From the NCBI GenBank assembly GCA_964449325.1, contig CAYUYJ010000001.1, positions 124,001 through 188,000 on the forward strand: DNA of 64,000 nt. Reading direction: 5' to 3'. The translations under genes and the position numbers were made by a program. The stretch is from RGIG3002 sp964449325 (lineage in GTDB: Bacteria; Bacillota; Clostridia; Lachnospirales; Lachnospiraceae). Below the pieces are notes generated by a model. The model saw only the letters and a program-made list of their open reading frames with translations, was not told the origin of the DNA and did not search any database. Numbering within the stretch: the first letter of the stretch is position 1; every line of letters starts with the position of its first letter. This document shows, in pieces, positions 1 through 9,139 of this stretch.

Positions 1-376
1 TGCGAAACCATGACTCGTTTCCCCAATTCCCTTTTAAATAAATATCACCCATTATGTTTTTGCAAAATGCAATGGGATTGTCTATTCCTTTAAAATCCTC
101 TTCCTGTAAAATTCCGGTCTTCAAACCAATACTTCTCCGAAACCGTATTTTATTTAGAATTGCCCTGTCCCAAATTTTCCTGTTTATAGGATAAGAAATC
201 CTTTTTGCATAGGAAATATTCATTTTTAGGATATCCGGATTTCGAAAGAACCACTTTGCATCCTGAATTGCCGTATCAATACAAAGCTCGTCCTGTCTCT
301 CCTTTGCCACCGCATAGCCGAAGGCATAAGAAAACAACTGGTTCCCGAATCCGCCGCTTAAATGTACAATAACCAT
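1..376 (-). CDS. alpha-1,2-fucosyltransferase (GT11), N-terminal part only
   Basis: This gene starts with ATG at 376 and runs off the left edge, leaving about 125 codons. The protein opens MVIVHLSGGFGNQLFSYA; the GGFGNQLF.YA signature is the N-terminal nucleotide-sugar binding motif of GT11 alpha-1,2-fucosyltransferases. The HxRxGD motif expected near residue 150 lies outside the window. It follows the ABC flippase gene by 10 bases and is the last visible member of the short left-hand operon. The ribosome binding site is weak (an AAAGGA about 17 bases upstream), so it may be translationally coupled. The predicted role is transfer of fucose from GDP-fucose to a galactose-type acceptor on a cytoplasmic lipid-linked glycan; the acceptor is unknown. 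Confidence 0.85.
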   Translation of the reverse strand, partial: MVIVHLSGGFGNQLFSYAFGYAVAKERQDELCIDTAIQDAKWFFRNPDILKMNISYAKRISYPINRKIWDRAILNKIRFRRSIGLKTGILQEEDFKGIDNPIAFCKNIMGDIYLKGNWGNESWFR

Positions 377-386
377 TTTTACACAC

Positions 387-2117
387 TCATCTTTCCTTTA
401 CTACTTTTCCTTTTTCTACTTTGTATACAATATCACAATTTTCTATGGTCGATAATCTGTGTGCAATCATAATCATGGTTTTGTTTCCATGCAGGCTGTC
501 GATTGCTTTCATAACTTCCTTTTCCGTTTCATTATCCAATGCGGACGTAGCTTCATCAAACACCAGTATATCAGGATTACGGTACAATGCTCTCGCAATA
601 CCGATTCGCTGTCTTTGCCCTCCCGAAATACGCATTCCCCGCTCTCCTACTTCGGTGTCAACTCCGTTCTCCAGACCTTCCACAAAGCTCTTAAGCTGGG
701 CTTCCTCCAAAGCCTTCCATACACGGCTTTCGTCAATCTCTTTTTCGGGAATTCCGAGGGCAATGTTACTTTTAATGGAGCCGTCCGTCAAGTAAATACT
801 TTGGGGAATATAACCTATCTGCCGTCTCCAGCCTTCCATGTTGGTATTAATATTCTTTCCATCTACCAATACCGCACCCCGTACCGGAGATAACAATCCT
901 AACACAAGATCTGCCGTGGTAGTCTTTCCGCCGCCGGATGCACCCACAAACGCCACGGATTTTCCCTTCGGAATTTCCAGATTGACATCATTCAATACAT
1001 TCTTATCGCTGTTATCATATTTAAAATCCACATGAGAAAGCTCAATTTTATCATGAAACTCCAAGCTTTCCGTGTTGTTTTCCATATATGCTTCCTTCGT
1101 ATCCAGTTCATTCGCTTCTTTTACATCATGATAAATCAAATCAATGGAAGCCCTGTGGTATACAATGGTATTCAGATACGCGTAAAGAGCATTAACGGCA
1201 GGTAACAATTTATATGCCGCTGCCACAAAACCGGCAAGCTGCGGCACAATGTCCGTATAATTGGGATTGTACATAATGTTCACTCCCAGATATGCCATAA
1301 TCCCTACAATACAAACCATTTCAATCATGTACTTCGGAATCAGATTCACAAGACTATACTTCCTTGCAATATCTGTCTGCTCCTGATAGGTTTCCTTGTA
1401 TTGTTTTATAAAAAATCCTTCATTATTCAGAATTTTAATCTCTTTAACCCCTTCAAAGGTCTGTTGAAGATACTTAATCAGAAACCCTGATAATTCCTGA
1501 TTTCGTTTTCCGAAATACCGTGTTCTTCCCTGAACGACAAACAAAATCACCCCTGCGCAGAGTGCCAGTAAAACCACAACCAGCATGGTCATGACCCAGT
1601 TGGTAACCAGCAAGGTCACAAGCAGACAAATTGCTGTCAGCCCGTTAGATGCCACAAGAAGGCAGTTCAGTACAATTTCATAGAGCTGTGCCGTATCGGA
1701 ATTCACACTTCTTATCAGTTCCGAAGTATTTTTCTTCAGGAAAAAGGCATAGGGCTGTTTTAAATAGGACTCCATCAGCTTTACTGCCATCTGCTTCTTA
1801 ATTACCGCAGAAAACTGGTATAATCTGCTGTACATCCATGATAAGTAAAGGTTCTTTAAAATATATATAGCGATTGTTGCTGCTATCATCACGAGCATAA
1901 TCTTTCCACGAGTCTCATATCCGGTGATATTCATCACGATTCTGCACCAGAAATTATCCTGATAATTGGCATCAATCGCAAGGTTTACCACGGGCATTAT
2001 TACTGCAACCCCTAAAAGCTCCGCTACGGACCCTATGATAATCAATATCAGAATCCCGAATACTCCGAGCTTCATCTTTCTATCCATTAAATAATTTAAT
2101 TTCTTTATTGTACTCAT
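387..2117 (-). CDS. PglK-like ABC flippase for lipid-linked oligosaccharide (copy 1)
   Basis: A 576-residue half-transporter with an N-terminal six-helix membrane domain (about residues 10-330) and a C-terminal ATPase. Walker A GASGGGKT is near residue 392, the SGGQRQR signature near 495, Walker B LVFDEATSAL near 516 and the switch His (IAHRLST) near 550. The NBD end (IENCDIVYKVEKGK) and the membrane-domain layout resemble Campylobacter PglK, which flips undecaprenyl-PP-oligosaccharide, so that is the predicted job. The open frame extends upstream to 2216, but ATG at 2117 is chosen: it has GGAG seven bases ahead and begins MSTIKKLNYLMDRK, as in the paralogs at 17837 and 51798. The extension lies mostly inside the upstream GT10 gene. 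Confidence 0.9.
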   Translation of the reverse strand: MSTIKKLNYLMDRKMKLGVFGILILIIIGSVAELLGVAVIMPVVNLAIDANYQDNFWCRIVMNITGYETRGKIMLVMIAATIAIYILKNLYLSWMYSRLYQFSAVIKKQMAVKLMESYLKQPYAFFLKKNTSELIRSVNSDTAQLYEIVLNCLLVASNGLTAICLLVTLLVTNWVMTMLVVVLLALCAGVILFVVQGRTRYFGKRNQELSGFLIKYLQQTFEGVKEIKILNNEGFFIKQYKETYQEQTDIARKYSLVNLIPKYMIEMVCIVGIMAYLGVNIMYNPNYTDIVPQLAGFVAAAYKLLPAVNALYAYLNTIVYHRASIDLIYHDVKEANELDTKEAYMENNTESLEFHDKIELSHVDFKYDNSDKNVLNDVNLEIPKGKSVAFVGASGGGKTTTADLVLGLLSPVRGAVLVDGKNINTNMEGWRRQIGYIPQSIYLTDGSIKSNIALGIPEKEIDESRVWKALEEAQLKSFVEGLENGVDTEVGERGMRISGGQRQRIGIARALYRNPDILVFDEATSALDNETEKEVMKAIDSLHGNKTMIMIAHRLSTIENCDIVYKVEKGKVVKER

Positions 2118-2131
2118 AGCACTCTCCAGCT

Positions 2132-3133
2132 CTACACCACTTTCTTCAAACCAAACAGCTTGCGCTTCCACTTTCTTGCCCATTCCACAAGTGGCAGATG
2201 CTCCATTTTTTCCCACTTGCCAATCCGGTATTCATAAAACTGCCCCCACATGGTAAGCTTCGCATTCCTGCGGATTGCCTTGTCCGGCTTCTGCTTTACA
2301 ATGGACAGCAAAAAGTTCTCTAAATAGGAAGGCTCCAGCATTTCCTTAATCGGACTGTCCGGTAGAAGAATAGGTTCTTTTGCCATTCGCAGATAGGCTT
2401 CCCTGTTTTCTTCCAACTCTCGAATTTTGGCAATTACCTGTTCGCAATCTTCTTTTCCTTTACAGTAAATAAATGCTTTTTCGTTGAAATCCTTTGTAAT
2501 ATACGGATCTCCGTAATAAATCGGAATCGTCCCCGCTGCCCATGCATCCAGAATTTTCTCCGTGGTATAACCGGGAAAACTGGTATTTTCAAAAGCAAGA
2601 CTGAAACGATATTTCTCCTGAAAAGCACGCTTGTCCGGCACCGGCTTACCGTCCGGCAGGTTATTCCGGAATCTGCCGCCCGAATCCACCTGCTTGTATT
2701 CGCTGATTTTGTCAAAATACCAGTTTCTTAAATCATCCACACCACCACCGGAGGATACCACAAAACTGCAAAACCCTTTCCGGTTCAGGAAATCCTCGTC
2801 CGGTCTGTCCTGCTTTGCAAGTGCAAGTCTCACATTTTCTTCATTCATCAGACAGAACGGATATCTTAAATACCGATCTTCAAAACAAATATGGTCAAAC
2901 CCAATCGCATAATCATATAAATTAAAATCAGGACAGAAAGCTTCCCCTACATACAAAATCCGCGGACACGTATATTTTAAAAACTGATGTCCGAAGGTAG
3001 AACAAAATACAAAATCCGGTTCTTTATCCGTGATTTCCACCTCATAATATTTTCTCAATATTTTGGTAAATATATAGTTTTCCGGTTCCATACCCTTCCA
3101 GAAATCAACATAAGCAATTTTAAGCTTTTCCAT
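2132..3133 (-). CDS. GT10 alpha-1,3/1,4-fucosyltransferase
   Basis: A 333-residue protein with the GT10 hallmark FENTSFPGYTTEKILDAW at about residues 180-197, followed by GTIPIYYGDP. This is the GDP-fucose binding block shared by Helicobacter FucT and animal Lewis fucosyltransferases. It begins MEKLKIAYVDFW, with GGAG seven bases before the ATG. Its start overlaps the end of the upstream gene by 14 bases. No C-terminal heptad repeats like those of H. pylori FucT are visible; the tail is basic. It would add fucose alpha-1,3 or alpha-1,4 to a GlcNAc/Glc-containing acceptor, possibly giving Lewis-type epitopes. The linkage cannot be read from sequence. Confidence 0.88.
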   Translation of the reverse strand: MEKLKIAYVDFWKGMEPENYIFTKILRKYYEVEITDKEPDFVFCSTFGHQFLKYTCPRILYVGEAFCPDFNLYDYAIGFDHICFEDRYLRYPFCLMNEENVRLALAKQDRPDEDFLNRKGFCSFVVSSGGGVDDLRNWYFDKISEYKQVDSGGRFRNNLPDGKPVPDKRAFQEKYRFSLAFENTSFPGYTTEKILDAWAAGTIPIYYGDPYITKDFNEKAFIYCKGKEDCEQVIAKIRELEENREAYLRMAKEPILLPDSPIKEMLEPSYLENFLLSIVKQKPDKAIRRNAKLTMWGQFYEYRIGKWEKMEHLPLVEWARKWKRKLFGLKKVV

Positions 3134-4166
3134 TCCGTATCTCCAATAATTTCTTTATTTCCGCCTTCTGCTCTCCGGTAAGCAGCTGCTCTTCATCCAC
3201 CACAATCCAATCCGAGCTATCCGGATAACCGTGCCAGAAATGTGCCGGACATACCTTGATTCCGTCAGACAACAGTGCCGGCTTATAGGAAAAAGAACTT
3301 TTACTCGTAAGCAGCATGTCCGCTTTAACCATGTGCAAAAAAGATTCCTTTGCCGACATCTTAAGGCAATAAACCATATTCGGTATATCCTTCAGTTCCG
3401 GGAAGTCCTCTTCCGTTCCCTGTGAAAACAAATAAATTTTATACTTCTGTTCTGCCGGAATCAGTGTCACAATTTCCCTGAGAAGCTTTGCATAATACTC
3501 TGTGGAAAGCCATCTCTTGGTAAGTCCGGGGGCTTTCGTCTCCTGCCCTATCACAATATCTCCTCTGCGGATATGTACCGCAATATTCAGATACTCCGAC
3601 TCATAAATCAACTGCTCTTCTTTTCTTGCAGGCGCACTGCGGAATTTCTCTTTTATGTGTTCCATGGCCCCATATTGCTTTTCATAAAACTGATCCAACT
3701 CCAAAAAAAAGACGACTCTCTTTCCACCATAAGAGTCTATTATCTTTTGAATCAGCTGCATATCCTCTTTGGATTTCTCATCAAAATAAGGAAGCTTGCG
3801 CTTTTTATAACCCTGATTTAACAGCTCTTTCGCTGTAATCTCCCCTTCGCCAAAGCCTAAAAAACTGTCCCATGCCGGATTGGAAAAGGGGGAATAGGCA
3901 TAACGAACACCAAACTTCTGCGCGAACCAATAGCCGGAATTCCAGTTTCCCATCTGATGTCCGATTCCGGCACCGCGGTTCGGTTCCTGCGTCAGATACA
4001 ACGTACTCTTATCTCCTGAGTCTGCACTCGTCTTATTCTTTTTAAGCCGATAATGCCGGTAGGAACGAAAAAGATAGAGACTCCATCGCCCCGGATGCAG
4101 TCTGTGCCAAAACAGAAAGTGCAGTTTTCGATATATTTTATCTGGTATTAAGGTTATCTTTTTCAT
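3120..4166 (-). CDS. divergent fucosyltransferase-like protein (GT11/GT23-type fold)
   Basis: A 348-residue protein without membrane helices. The motif AVHIRRGD near residues 194-201 is the GDP-fucose binding motif of alpha-1,2 and alpha-1,6 fucosyltransferases. The N-terminal loop reads GAGIGHQMGNW instead of the GGxGNQLFQYA of ordinary GT11. A late LLTSKSSFSYKPALLS segment matches the position of the GT11 NSSFS motif. ATG at 4166 is chosen because AAAGG lies eight bases upstream; an in-frame GTG at 4175 sits on top of that site. This is the first gene of the left-hand minus-strand operon. The fold assignment is fairly secure, but donor and linkage are inferences. Confidence 0.65.
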   Translation of the reverse strand: MKKITLIPDKIYRKLHFLFWHRLHPGRWSLYLFRSYRHYRLKKNKTSADSGDKSTLYLTQEPNRGAGIGHQMGNWNSGYWFAQKFGVRYAYSPFSNPAWDSFLGFGEGEITAKELLNQGYKKRKLPYFDEKSKEDMQLIQKIIDSYGGKRVVFFLELDQFYEKQYGAMEHIKEKFRSAPARKEEQLIYESEYLNIAVHIRRGDIVIGQETKAPGLTKRWLSTEYYAKLLREIVTLIPAEQKYKIYLFSQGTEEDFPELKDIPNMVYCLKMSAKESFLHMVKADMLLTSKSSFSYKPALLSDGIKVCPAHFWHGYPDSSDWIVVDEEQLLTGEQKAEIKKLLEIRNGKA

Positions 4167-4203
4167 TCTACACACCTTTATTTATTTGCAACATTTATAT
4201 AAT

Positions 4204-4232
4204 AGTTTATCACATATCCACTAAAGTAAAAA
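4204..4232 (-). promoter_or_regulatory. candidate promoter for the left-hand operon
   Basis: On the minus strand, TTTTTA (4227-4232) and TAAACT (4204-4209) are separated by 17 bases, with TG one base before the -10 (extended -10). The match to consensus is only moderate. The position, about 40 bases before the ATG at 4166 in the divergent gap, fits. Confidence 0.35.
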
Positions 4233-4240
4233 GGAAAATG

Positions 4241-4269
4241 TTTTCATCCCCTCATAAAAATGATACAAT
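4241..4269 (+). promoter_or_regulatory. sigma-A-type promoter for the plus-strand GT4 gene
   Basis: TTTTCA at 4241-4246 and TACAAT at 4264-4269 are 17 bases apart, with TG one base before the -10 box. The predicted transcript would start near 4276, giving a leader of about 25 bases. An AAGGAAG ribosome binding site precedes the ATG at 4301. Confidence 0.6.
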
Positions 4270-4300
4270 CAAGTAGAATAAAAGAAAAAGGAAGATAAAA

Positions 4301-5503
4301 ATGGCAGAAAAAGAGAGCTTAAATATTTTAATTGTCCACAACAGATACCAATTTGCAGGCGGTGAAGACACCGTTGTCAGACAGGATGCCGCCTTGCTTG
4401 AAGAACACGGACATCGTGTATCCTTTTATACAAGAAACAATGATGAGCTGAAATCCTTCACCAAAATGCAAAAGCTTTTTCTGCCTTTTACTACGGTTTT
4501 TTCCTTGAAATCCTACCGGGAAATCCGAAAGGCAATCCAGAAAAACCAGATTGATATTGTCCATGTACACAATACCTTACCGCTCATCAGCTATTCTGCT
4601 TACTACGCGGCAAAAAAGGAAGGCTGTAAATTAGTCCAGACGATTCACAACTTCCGGCTTGTCTGCCCCAATGCCCTGTTTTACCGTAACGGGCACATTT
4701 GCGAAGATTGCCTGAAAAAGGGGCTTTTCTGCAGTGTTAAGCACAGCTGCTATCGGGGTTCTAAGGCGCAGACTGCCATGGTGGCATTATCCCTAAAAAT
4801 CCATCGTTTTCTGGGAACTTTCCGGAAACCGGATGCCTATATTGCTTTAACAGCTTTTAATAAAGAGAAGATTTCTTCGGTAGTAAATCCTGAAAAAATT
4901 TTTGTAAAACCAAATTACCTTGCGCTTTCAGAAAATCTTTGGGCAGACACCGCCCTTGCAGATGTGCCGCCCTCTTTCTCTTACTATATTTATGCTGCAC
5001 GTTTGGAGCAGGTAAAAGGAGTCTTCGTGCTTTTGGAGGCTTTTTTAAAGCTCCCGAACGAAAAACTGCTCCTTTTAGGCACAGGACCGGACGAAGATAA
5101 AGTCAAGGCTTTTATCAAGAACCATCAAATGACAAATGTAAGCTGCCTCGGCTTTATGCCACATGATAAAACACTTGCTTATTTGAAAAATGCCAAGGCT
5201 TTGATTTTTCCTTCTCTTTGGTATGAAGGTTTCCCCATGACCGTTGTGGAAAGCCTTGCCTGCGGTACGCCGGTTATTGCAAGTGACACGCCAAATCTGA
5301 CAGAGACCATCCGTTCCGGAAAAAATGGGTATACCTTCCACACCGGAAATGCAGAATCTCTTTACCATGCAGTACAGCATATATCTGCACTTTCCAAAGC
5401 AGAAACTTCAAAGCTTCGTGAGAATGCCCATGTAACTTATGAATCCCATTTCACGAAAGATATTATTTACAATAAAATGATGAACATATACAGAATACCA
5501 TAG
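4301..5503 (+). CDS. GT4 glycosyltransferase with cysteine cluster
   Basis: A 400-residue cytoplasmic GT-B enzyme. The N-terminal half has ILIVHNRYQFAGGED (donor/acceptor loop). The C-terminal half has the GT4 EGFPMTVVESLACGTPVIAS motif from about residue 309, where the first Glu contacts the sugar nucleotide. Four cysteines at residues 134, 137, 144 and 150 (CEDC, then LFC, then SC) form a possible metal site; related GT4 proteins have a similar insertion. It is the only plus-strand gene in the window, has its own promoter, and converges on the hairpin at 5541-5579. Sugar specificity is unknown. Confidence 0.88.
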   Translation: MAEKESLNILIVHNRYQFAGGEDTVVRQDAALLEEHGHRVSFYTRNNDELKSFTKMQKLFLPFTTVFSLKSYREIRKAIQKNQIDIVHVHNTLPLISYSAYYAAKKEGCKLVQTIHNFRLVCPNALFYRNGHICEDCLKKGLFCSVKHSCYRGSKAQTAMVALSLKIHRFLGTFRKPDAYIALTAFNKEKISSVVNPEKIFVKPNYLALSENLWADTALADVPPSFSYYIYAARLEQVKGVFVLLEAFLKLPNEKLLLLGTGPDEDKVKAFIKNHQMTNVSCLGFMPHDKTLAYLKNAKALIFPSLWYEGFPMTVVESLACGTPVIASDTPNLTETIRSGKNGYTFHTGNAESLYHAVQHISALSKAETSKLRENAHVTYESHFTKDIIYNKMMNIYRIP

Positions 5504-5540
5504 CCAAACGTTGTGAATTTCTATAGATTTCTGCATAAAA

Positions 5541-5579
5541 TTTGCTGTATCGTAACTAACTTTTTTACGATACAGCAAA
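5541..5579 (-). terminator. intrinsic terminator at the convergent junction
   Basis: A perfect 14-bp inverted repeat: TTTGCTGTATCGTA at 5541-5554 and its complement at 5566-5579, with an 11-base loop. On the minus strand the stem is followed by TTTTATG, giving a short U tract. It lies 19 bases after the stop of the last gene of the long minus-strand run. It may also stop the convergent GT4 transcript, although the plus side has no good U tract. Confidence 0.75.
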
Positions 5580-5597
5580 CAATCTGATTGATTCTTT

Positions 5598-6512
5598 TCA
5601 GTGCAGCACCTTCTGCAACACTGCATTTATCACCCGTTTTATTCCATAAAACTTCTTCGTATAATGCTTCTCATATTCTTTATCCACGGTTACCTTATCG
5701 GCAAAAGTAATCGGGAACGAAAACTCCCCATACTCGGCTACTTCTCTGGAATTATCCTTAGTATGGGTAGCATCCTCCCTGCCGCATCCGATATTGTGAA
5801 TCAGATTTCCTTTCGGTGTAATACCCACACCGTTGTTATTCAGAATCGTAAACACCCACTGCAAATCCCATGTATCCACCAGACCTGCGTGAATTTTATC
5901 CGCATCCCGCACAAACAACTTATACTGCAATTCGTTGGCAAACAGCGGGCGCAGCTTTCCTTCTTCCTTTACTTTCGGCCACTCTGTCATCTGAATATCA
6001 TAATGCTTACTCCATGCCCGTCTCCAGGAAGCCCAACCCCAAATACTTGCGAAATGGGAAAATGCATAATCTCCTTTTATCCGGTATCCCGGCAAATCAT
6101 TGGTTCCCGATACCATATAAACGGATTCGTCATCCTTATATTTTTCCAGCATTTCCTGCGCATAGCGGAAAAACTCCTGCTTCGGTACACAGTCATCCTC
6201 TAAAATAATTGCCATTTCCTCATGCTCAAACAACCATGTAATACCGCTTGCCACGCGTTTCTTACAGCCCATATTGCTTTCAGCGTAATTTTTAATCACG
6301 TCGCATTCCCAGTCAATATGCTCTTCCACATAGCTTCTTGTCTCAGCTACCTTTTTCTTTTCTTCTTCCCTTCCCTCTCTCGGTGCATCGGAAATAATAT
6401 AAAGTCTTGGCGGTTTTGCCTGTCTGATTGCCTCAAATACTTCCTTTGTGGTATCAGGGCGGTTAAAAATAATCATTGCCACCGCTGTTTTCATCTGAAA
6501 TTGTTCTTCCAT
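5598..6512 (-). CDS. GT-A glycosyltransferase, HlpA/GNT-I-like
   Basis: A 304-residue protein starting MEEQFQMKTAVAMIIFNRPD, with GGAGG six bases upstream of the ATG. The EDDC motif near residue 105 is the metal/nucleotide-sugar binding acidic motif, and FASIWGWASWRRAW near residue 155 is typical of proteins annotated as hemolytic-protein HlpA-like or nucleotide-diphospho-sugar transferases. There is no signal peptide or membrane helix. It is the last gene before the terminator hairpin and follows the glycosylphosphotransferase by 14 bases, so it may act early on the lipid-linked acceptor. The sugar is not predictable. Confidence 0.75.
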   Translation of the reverse strand: MEEQFQMKTAVAMIIFNRPDTTKEVFEAIRQAKPPRLYIISDAPREGREEEKKKVAETRSYVEEHIDWECDVIKNYAESNMGCKKRVASGITWLFEHEEMAIILEDDCVPKQEFFRYAQEMLEKYKDDESVYMVSGTNDLPGYRIKGDYAFSHFASIWGWASWRRAWSKHYDIQMTEWPKVKEEGKLRPLFANELQYKLFVRDADKIHAGLVDTWDLQWVFTILNNNGVGITPKGNLIHNIGCGREDATHTKDNSREVAEYGEFSFPITFADKVTVDKEYEKHYTKKFYGIKRVINAVLQKVLH

Positions 6513-6526
6513 GACTGTCCTCCGGT

Positions 6527-7951
6527 TTATTTCGCGCCTTTATGGAACAAAACGCTTGTAAAAGTCTTTAAAATCAGCTTGATATCCAAACCAAGTGACC
6601 AATTATCAATATATTCCAAATCGTATTTTACTACGTCGTCGAAGTCCGTTACTTCACTTCGCCCGTTTACCTGCCACATACCCGTGAGTCCGGGAGTAAT
6701 GCTGAGCCTTCTTCTGTAATACATACTATACTGTTCAAATTCATCCTCGGTAGGCGGTCTGGTTCCCACCAAACTCATCTGTCCGATTAATATATTATAA
6801 AACTGCGGTGTTTCATCAATACTGGTTTTGCGGATAAATTTCCCTACTTTGGTGATCCGTGGATCATTCTCCATTTTAAACATTGGTCCGGAAAGTTCGT
6901 TCTGGGCTTCCAGCTCTTTTTTCCGCTCCTCTGCATCAATATACATGGAACGGAATTTATAGATTTTAAATCTTCTTCCGTTCTTTCCGATACGAATTTG
7001 AGAAAAGAACACCGGACCCGGAGACTCTATTTTGATTGCCAGTGCAACAAAAGGCGTAATCAGTGCAGTCAGTACAAGTCCGATAAACCCACCCACAATA
7101 TCCATAAGCCGCTTGATAAACAGCCTCCGCACATCAAAATAATTCAAGGAATAGGAAACAACTGCATAACCCGCAAAATTTTCTATCATCCTTTCACTTC
7201 CGTCTTCCACTTCAATGAAATCCACGGCATAATGACACACTACACCCATACTTTCAAATGCCACAATCATTTCTTTTATCTGCTCGTGACTATAATCCGG
7301 CAGACTGATAAATACCTCGTCCAGTGTCATCTGCTTGCTGACATCATAAAGGCTCTCTGCATCAGCCACAACCGGAATCCCACCGATTGTCTCTCCGGTT
7401 TTCTTCACATCCATAAGTGCCACAGAGGTCACTTGGGAATTCCATGCCGCAGCCCCTTGCAGGTCACCGACAATCTTTTCTGCCTTCTCTACATTCGTAA
7501 TTACCATTACTTTATTGCTGTTATTGCTTTTCCGATAATAAACCAACATATATTTTTTGAACAGGATATGAAAGGCATACGTAAGAATTACATTAATAAC
7601 AGCAAAATAAGCAAAAATCAAGCGGGACAACAGGGCAATTTCCTTTGTAAAAAACATCACCATAACAAGCCCAATCATCAAAGTCACCGTGTATTTTACA
7701 ATGGCCACCAGTTCCACATAGTAGCCTCTCGTGAAAAAGTCCCTGTTTCCTTCAATAAATACGCTGTAAAGTACACAAAACAGCATGAGGTACACATAGC
7801 CCATCTGATGAGTACCGCTGTCATAATTTTCTACTCTCGTAGCAGCATAAATAACCAGAGACATGGTATAAGCAATAACCAGTGCCACCATATCAATTAC
7901 AAGCAGACTATACGTTTCTATCATTTTATTTTTACGCTTGATATTCTGCAT
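6527..7951 (-). CDS. polyprenyl glycosylphosphotransferase (priming enzyme, PF02397)
   Basis: A 474-residue initiating enzyme that moves a sugar-1-phosphate from a nucleotide sugar to undecaprenyl phosphate. It has four to five N-terminal helices, a central Rossmann-like cytoplasmic domain and the catalytic sugar-transferase domain from about residue 277. Visible motifs are YKFRSM, the Asp-Glu catalytic dyad in IDETPQ near residue 377, VGTRPP and GLTGMWQVNGRS. ATG at 7951 is chosen over the one at 7960, because GGAGG abuts the upstream ATG but lies nine bases from this one. It is one of three priming enzymes in the window, and directly follows the Wzy-like gene. Confidence 0.9.
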   Translation of the reverse strand: MQNIKRKNKMIETYSLLVIDMVALVIAYTMSLVIYAATRVENYDSGTHQMGYVYLMLFCVLYSVFIEGNRDFFTRGYYVELVAIVKYTVTLMIGLVMVMFFTKEIALLSRLIFAYFAVINVILTYAFHILFKKYMLVYYRKSNNSNKVMVITNVEKAEKIVGDLQGAAAWNSQVTSVALMDVKKTGETIGGIPVVADAESLYDVSKQMTLDEVFISLPDYSHEQIKEMIVAFESMGVVCHYAVDFIEVEDGSERMIENFAGYAVVSYSLNYFDVRRLFIKRLMDIVGGFIGLVLTALITPFVALAIKIESPGPVFFSQIRIGKNGRRFKIYKFRSMYIDAEERKKELEAQNELSGPMFKMENDPRITKVGKFIRKTSIDETPQFYNILIGQMSLVGTRPPTEDEFEQYSMYYRRRLSITPGLTGMWQVNGRSEVTDFDDVVKYDLEYIDNWSLGLDIKLILKTFTSVLFHKGAK

Positions 7952-7956
7952 TTTCT

Positions 7957-9093
7957 TCATCCTCCATGCTGCTGTTTCTCCTCATTTTCCCTGCCAAACA
8001 TAGTATACCACACAGCCCCAAGAAAAAGCAGTATATAATTTCTTCCGAGAAACACGGAAACCACATGTGCCTCTATGAAGGTATAAGCCGAAAAAGCCAT
8101 TATCACCAAAAATGCATCAAACAATTTCCGCTTATAGCAGTTCCAAATCAGCAGACAGACTGTTGTAATATACACAAGCCCCGGAACAATTCCATACCAG
8201 TAAAAAAGCTTCATATAGCCCATATCCATATAGCTTTGATTAGCCGGGTCTGAAAACAGACTCCAATATTGAATACCGCCTTCTGATTTTCCCCACTGGA
8301 ATCTGCCGTTTATCCGAATGTCAATCTGCCGCAGAATCGGAATGTCCACACCGTATACCCCGATAAATACCGTAAACAGAACGAGAAAAACAACAAACAA
8401 AATGCTTAATATATATAGTAATTTTTTCTCTCTAAGTCGCTTTGCATACTGCAAAAACATCGCCAAAAATATAGCAGCCGCTGCCATCAGCATACCGGTT
8501 CTTGAATCCGTCAGCAAATACATCCCGAAATTCATCAGATGCAGCAGTACATACATATACCACTTCATCTTTTCCAGGTACAATGCCATACCTAATACCA
8601 ACAACACAAAAAACATACAGTGCAATGCATTCGGGTGTCCCATTCCCAAACAATATCTGGTTTCCTCCACGCCACCGCCTCTGAAAAAGCCGGTCGCGGA
8701 AACCGTTCCGTAAATACCGGTCAATGCAAGTAATATAATCACTATACATCCCGACAAGGTTTCAAAGAATGTTACTTTTACTGCCGTTTTTATATCAATT
8801 CCTTTAAAAGCTGCCACAAAAGCTACTATCCGGACGATTTCCTCTCTTCCCGAAAAAACAAACGAAACCACCCCGAGGATTCCCATTAAAAAAATAACAA
8901 TCCACTCTTTCCACGTATATTTGGTACAGAAAATTTTTACCGCAAACAAGAAAAAAGTAAAACGGAAAAACCACGTCTCATATGGTATGATATACTCACT
9001 TTTATCCAACAGTACGAACAGCATTTCCAAAACCAGTGCGGTATAAAAGAATGCCTGCCCTATTCTTGTCATCGTCTGTTCTGCTTTCGTCAT
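7957..9093 (-). CDS. Wzy-like polysaccharide polymerase / O-antigen ligase family membrane protein
   Basis: A 378-residue protein with about ten hydrophobic segments and a larger extracytoplasmic loop around residues 250-290. GMGHPN near residue 150 and TDSRTG near 195 are the short motifs typically seen in Wzy-type polymerases and the O-antigen ligase superfamily. It probably joins repeat units from undecaprenyl-PP carriers outside the membrane. It lies just upstream of a priming enzyme. The alternative is a ligase rather than a polymerase; sequence alone does not separate them. Confidence 0.72.
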   Translation of the reverse strand: MTKAEQTMTRIGQAFFYTALVLEMLFVLLDKSEYIIPYETWFFRFTFFLFAVKIFCTKYTWKEWIVIFLMGILGVVSFVFSGREEIVRIVAFVAAFKGIDIKTAVKVTFFETLSGCIVIILLALTGIYGTVSATGFFRGGGVEETRYCLGMGHPNALHCMFFVLLVLGMALYLEKMKWYMYVLLHLMNFGMYLLTDSRTGMLMAAAAIFLAMFLQYAKRLREKKLLYILSILFVVFLVLFTVFIGVYGVDIPILRQIDIRINGRFQWGKSEGGIQYWSLFSDPANQSYMDMGYMKLFYWYGIVPGLVYITTVCLLIWNCYKRKLFDAFLVIMAFSAYTFIEAHVVSVFLGRNYILLFLGAVWYTMFGRENEEKQQHGG

Positions 9094-9139
9094 CGTTCTT
9101 CCCTTCCGTCCATTTTGCTTTCACAGCACGCCTTTCAAT

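Noticed and set aside
2118..2216. N-terminal extension of the PglK-like copy 1
   Set aside because: It mostly overlaps the GT10 gene, lacks a ribosome binding site and has no counterpart in the two paralogs.
6998..8038. Long plus-strand open frame (about 346 codons) inside the glycosylphosphotransferase and Wzy-like genes
   Set aside because: It is antisense to two convincing genes, with no motif, no promoter and no proper ribosome binding site.
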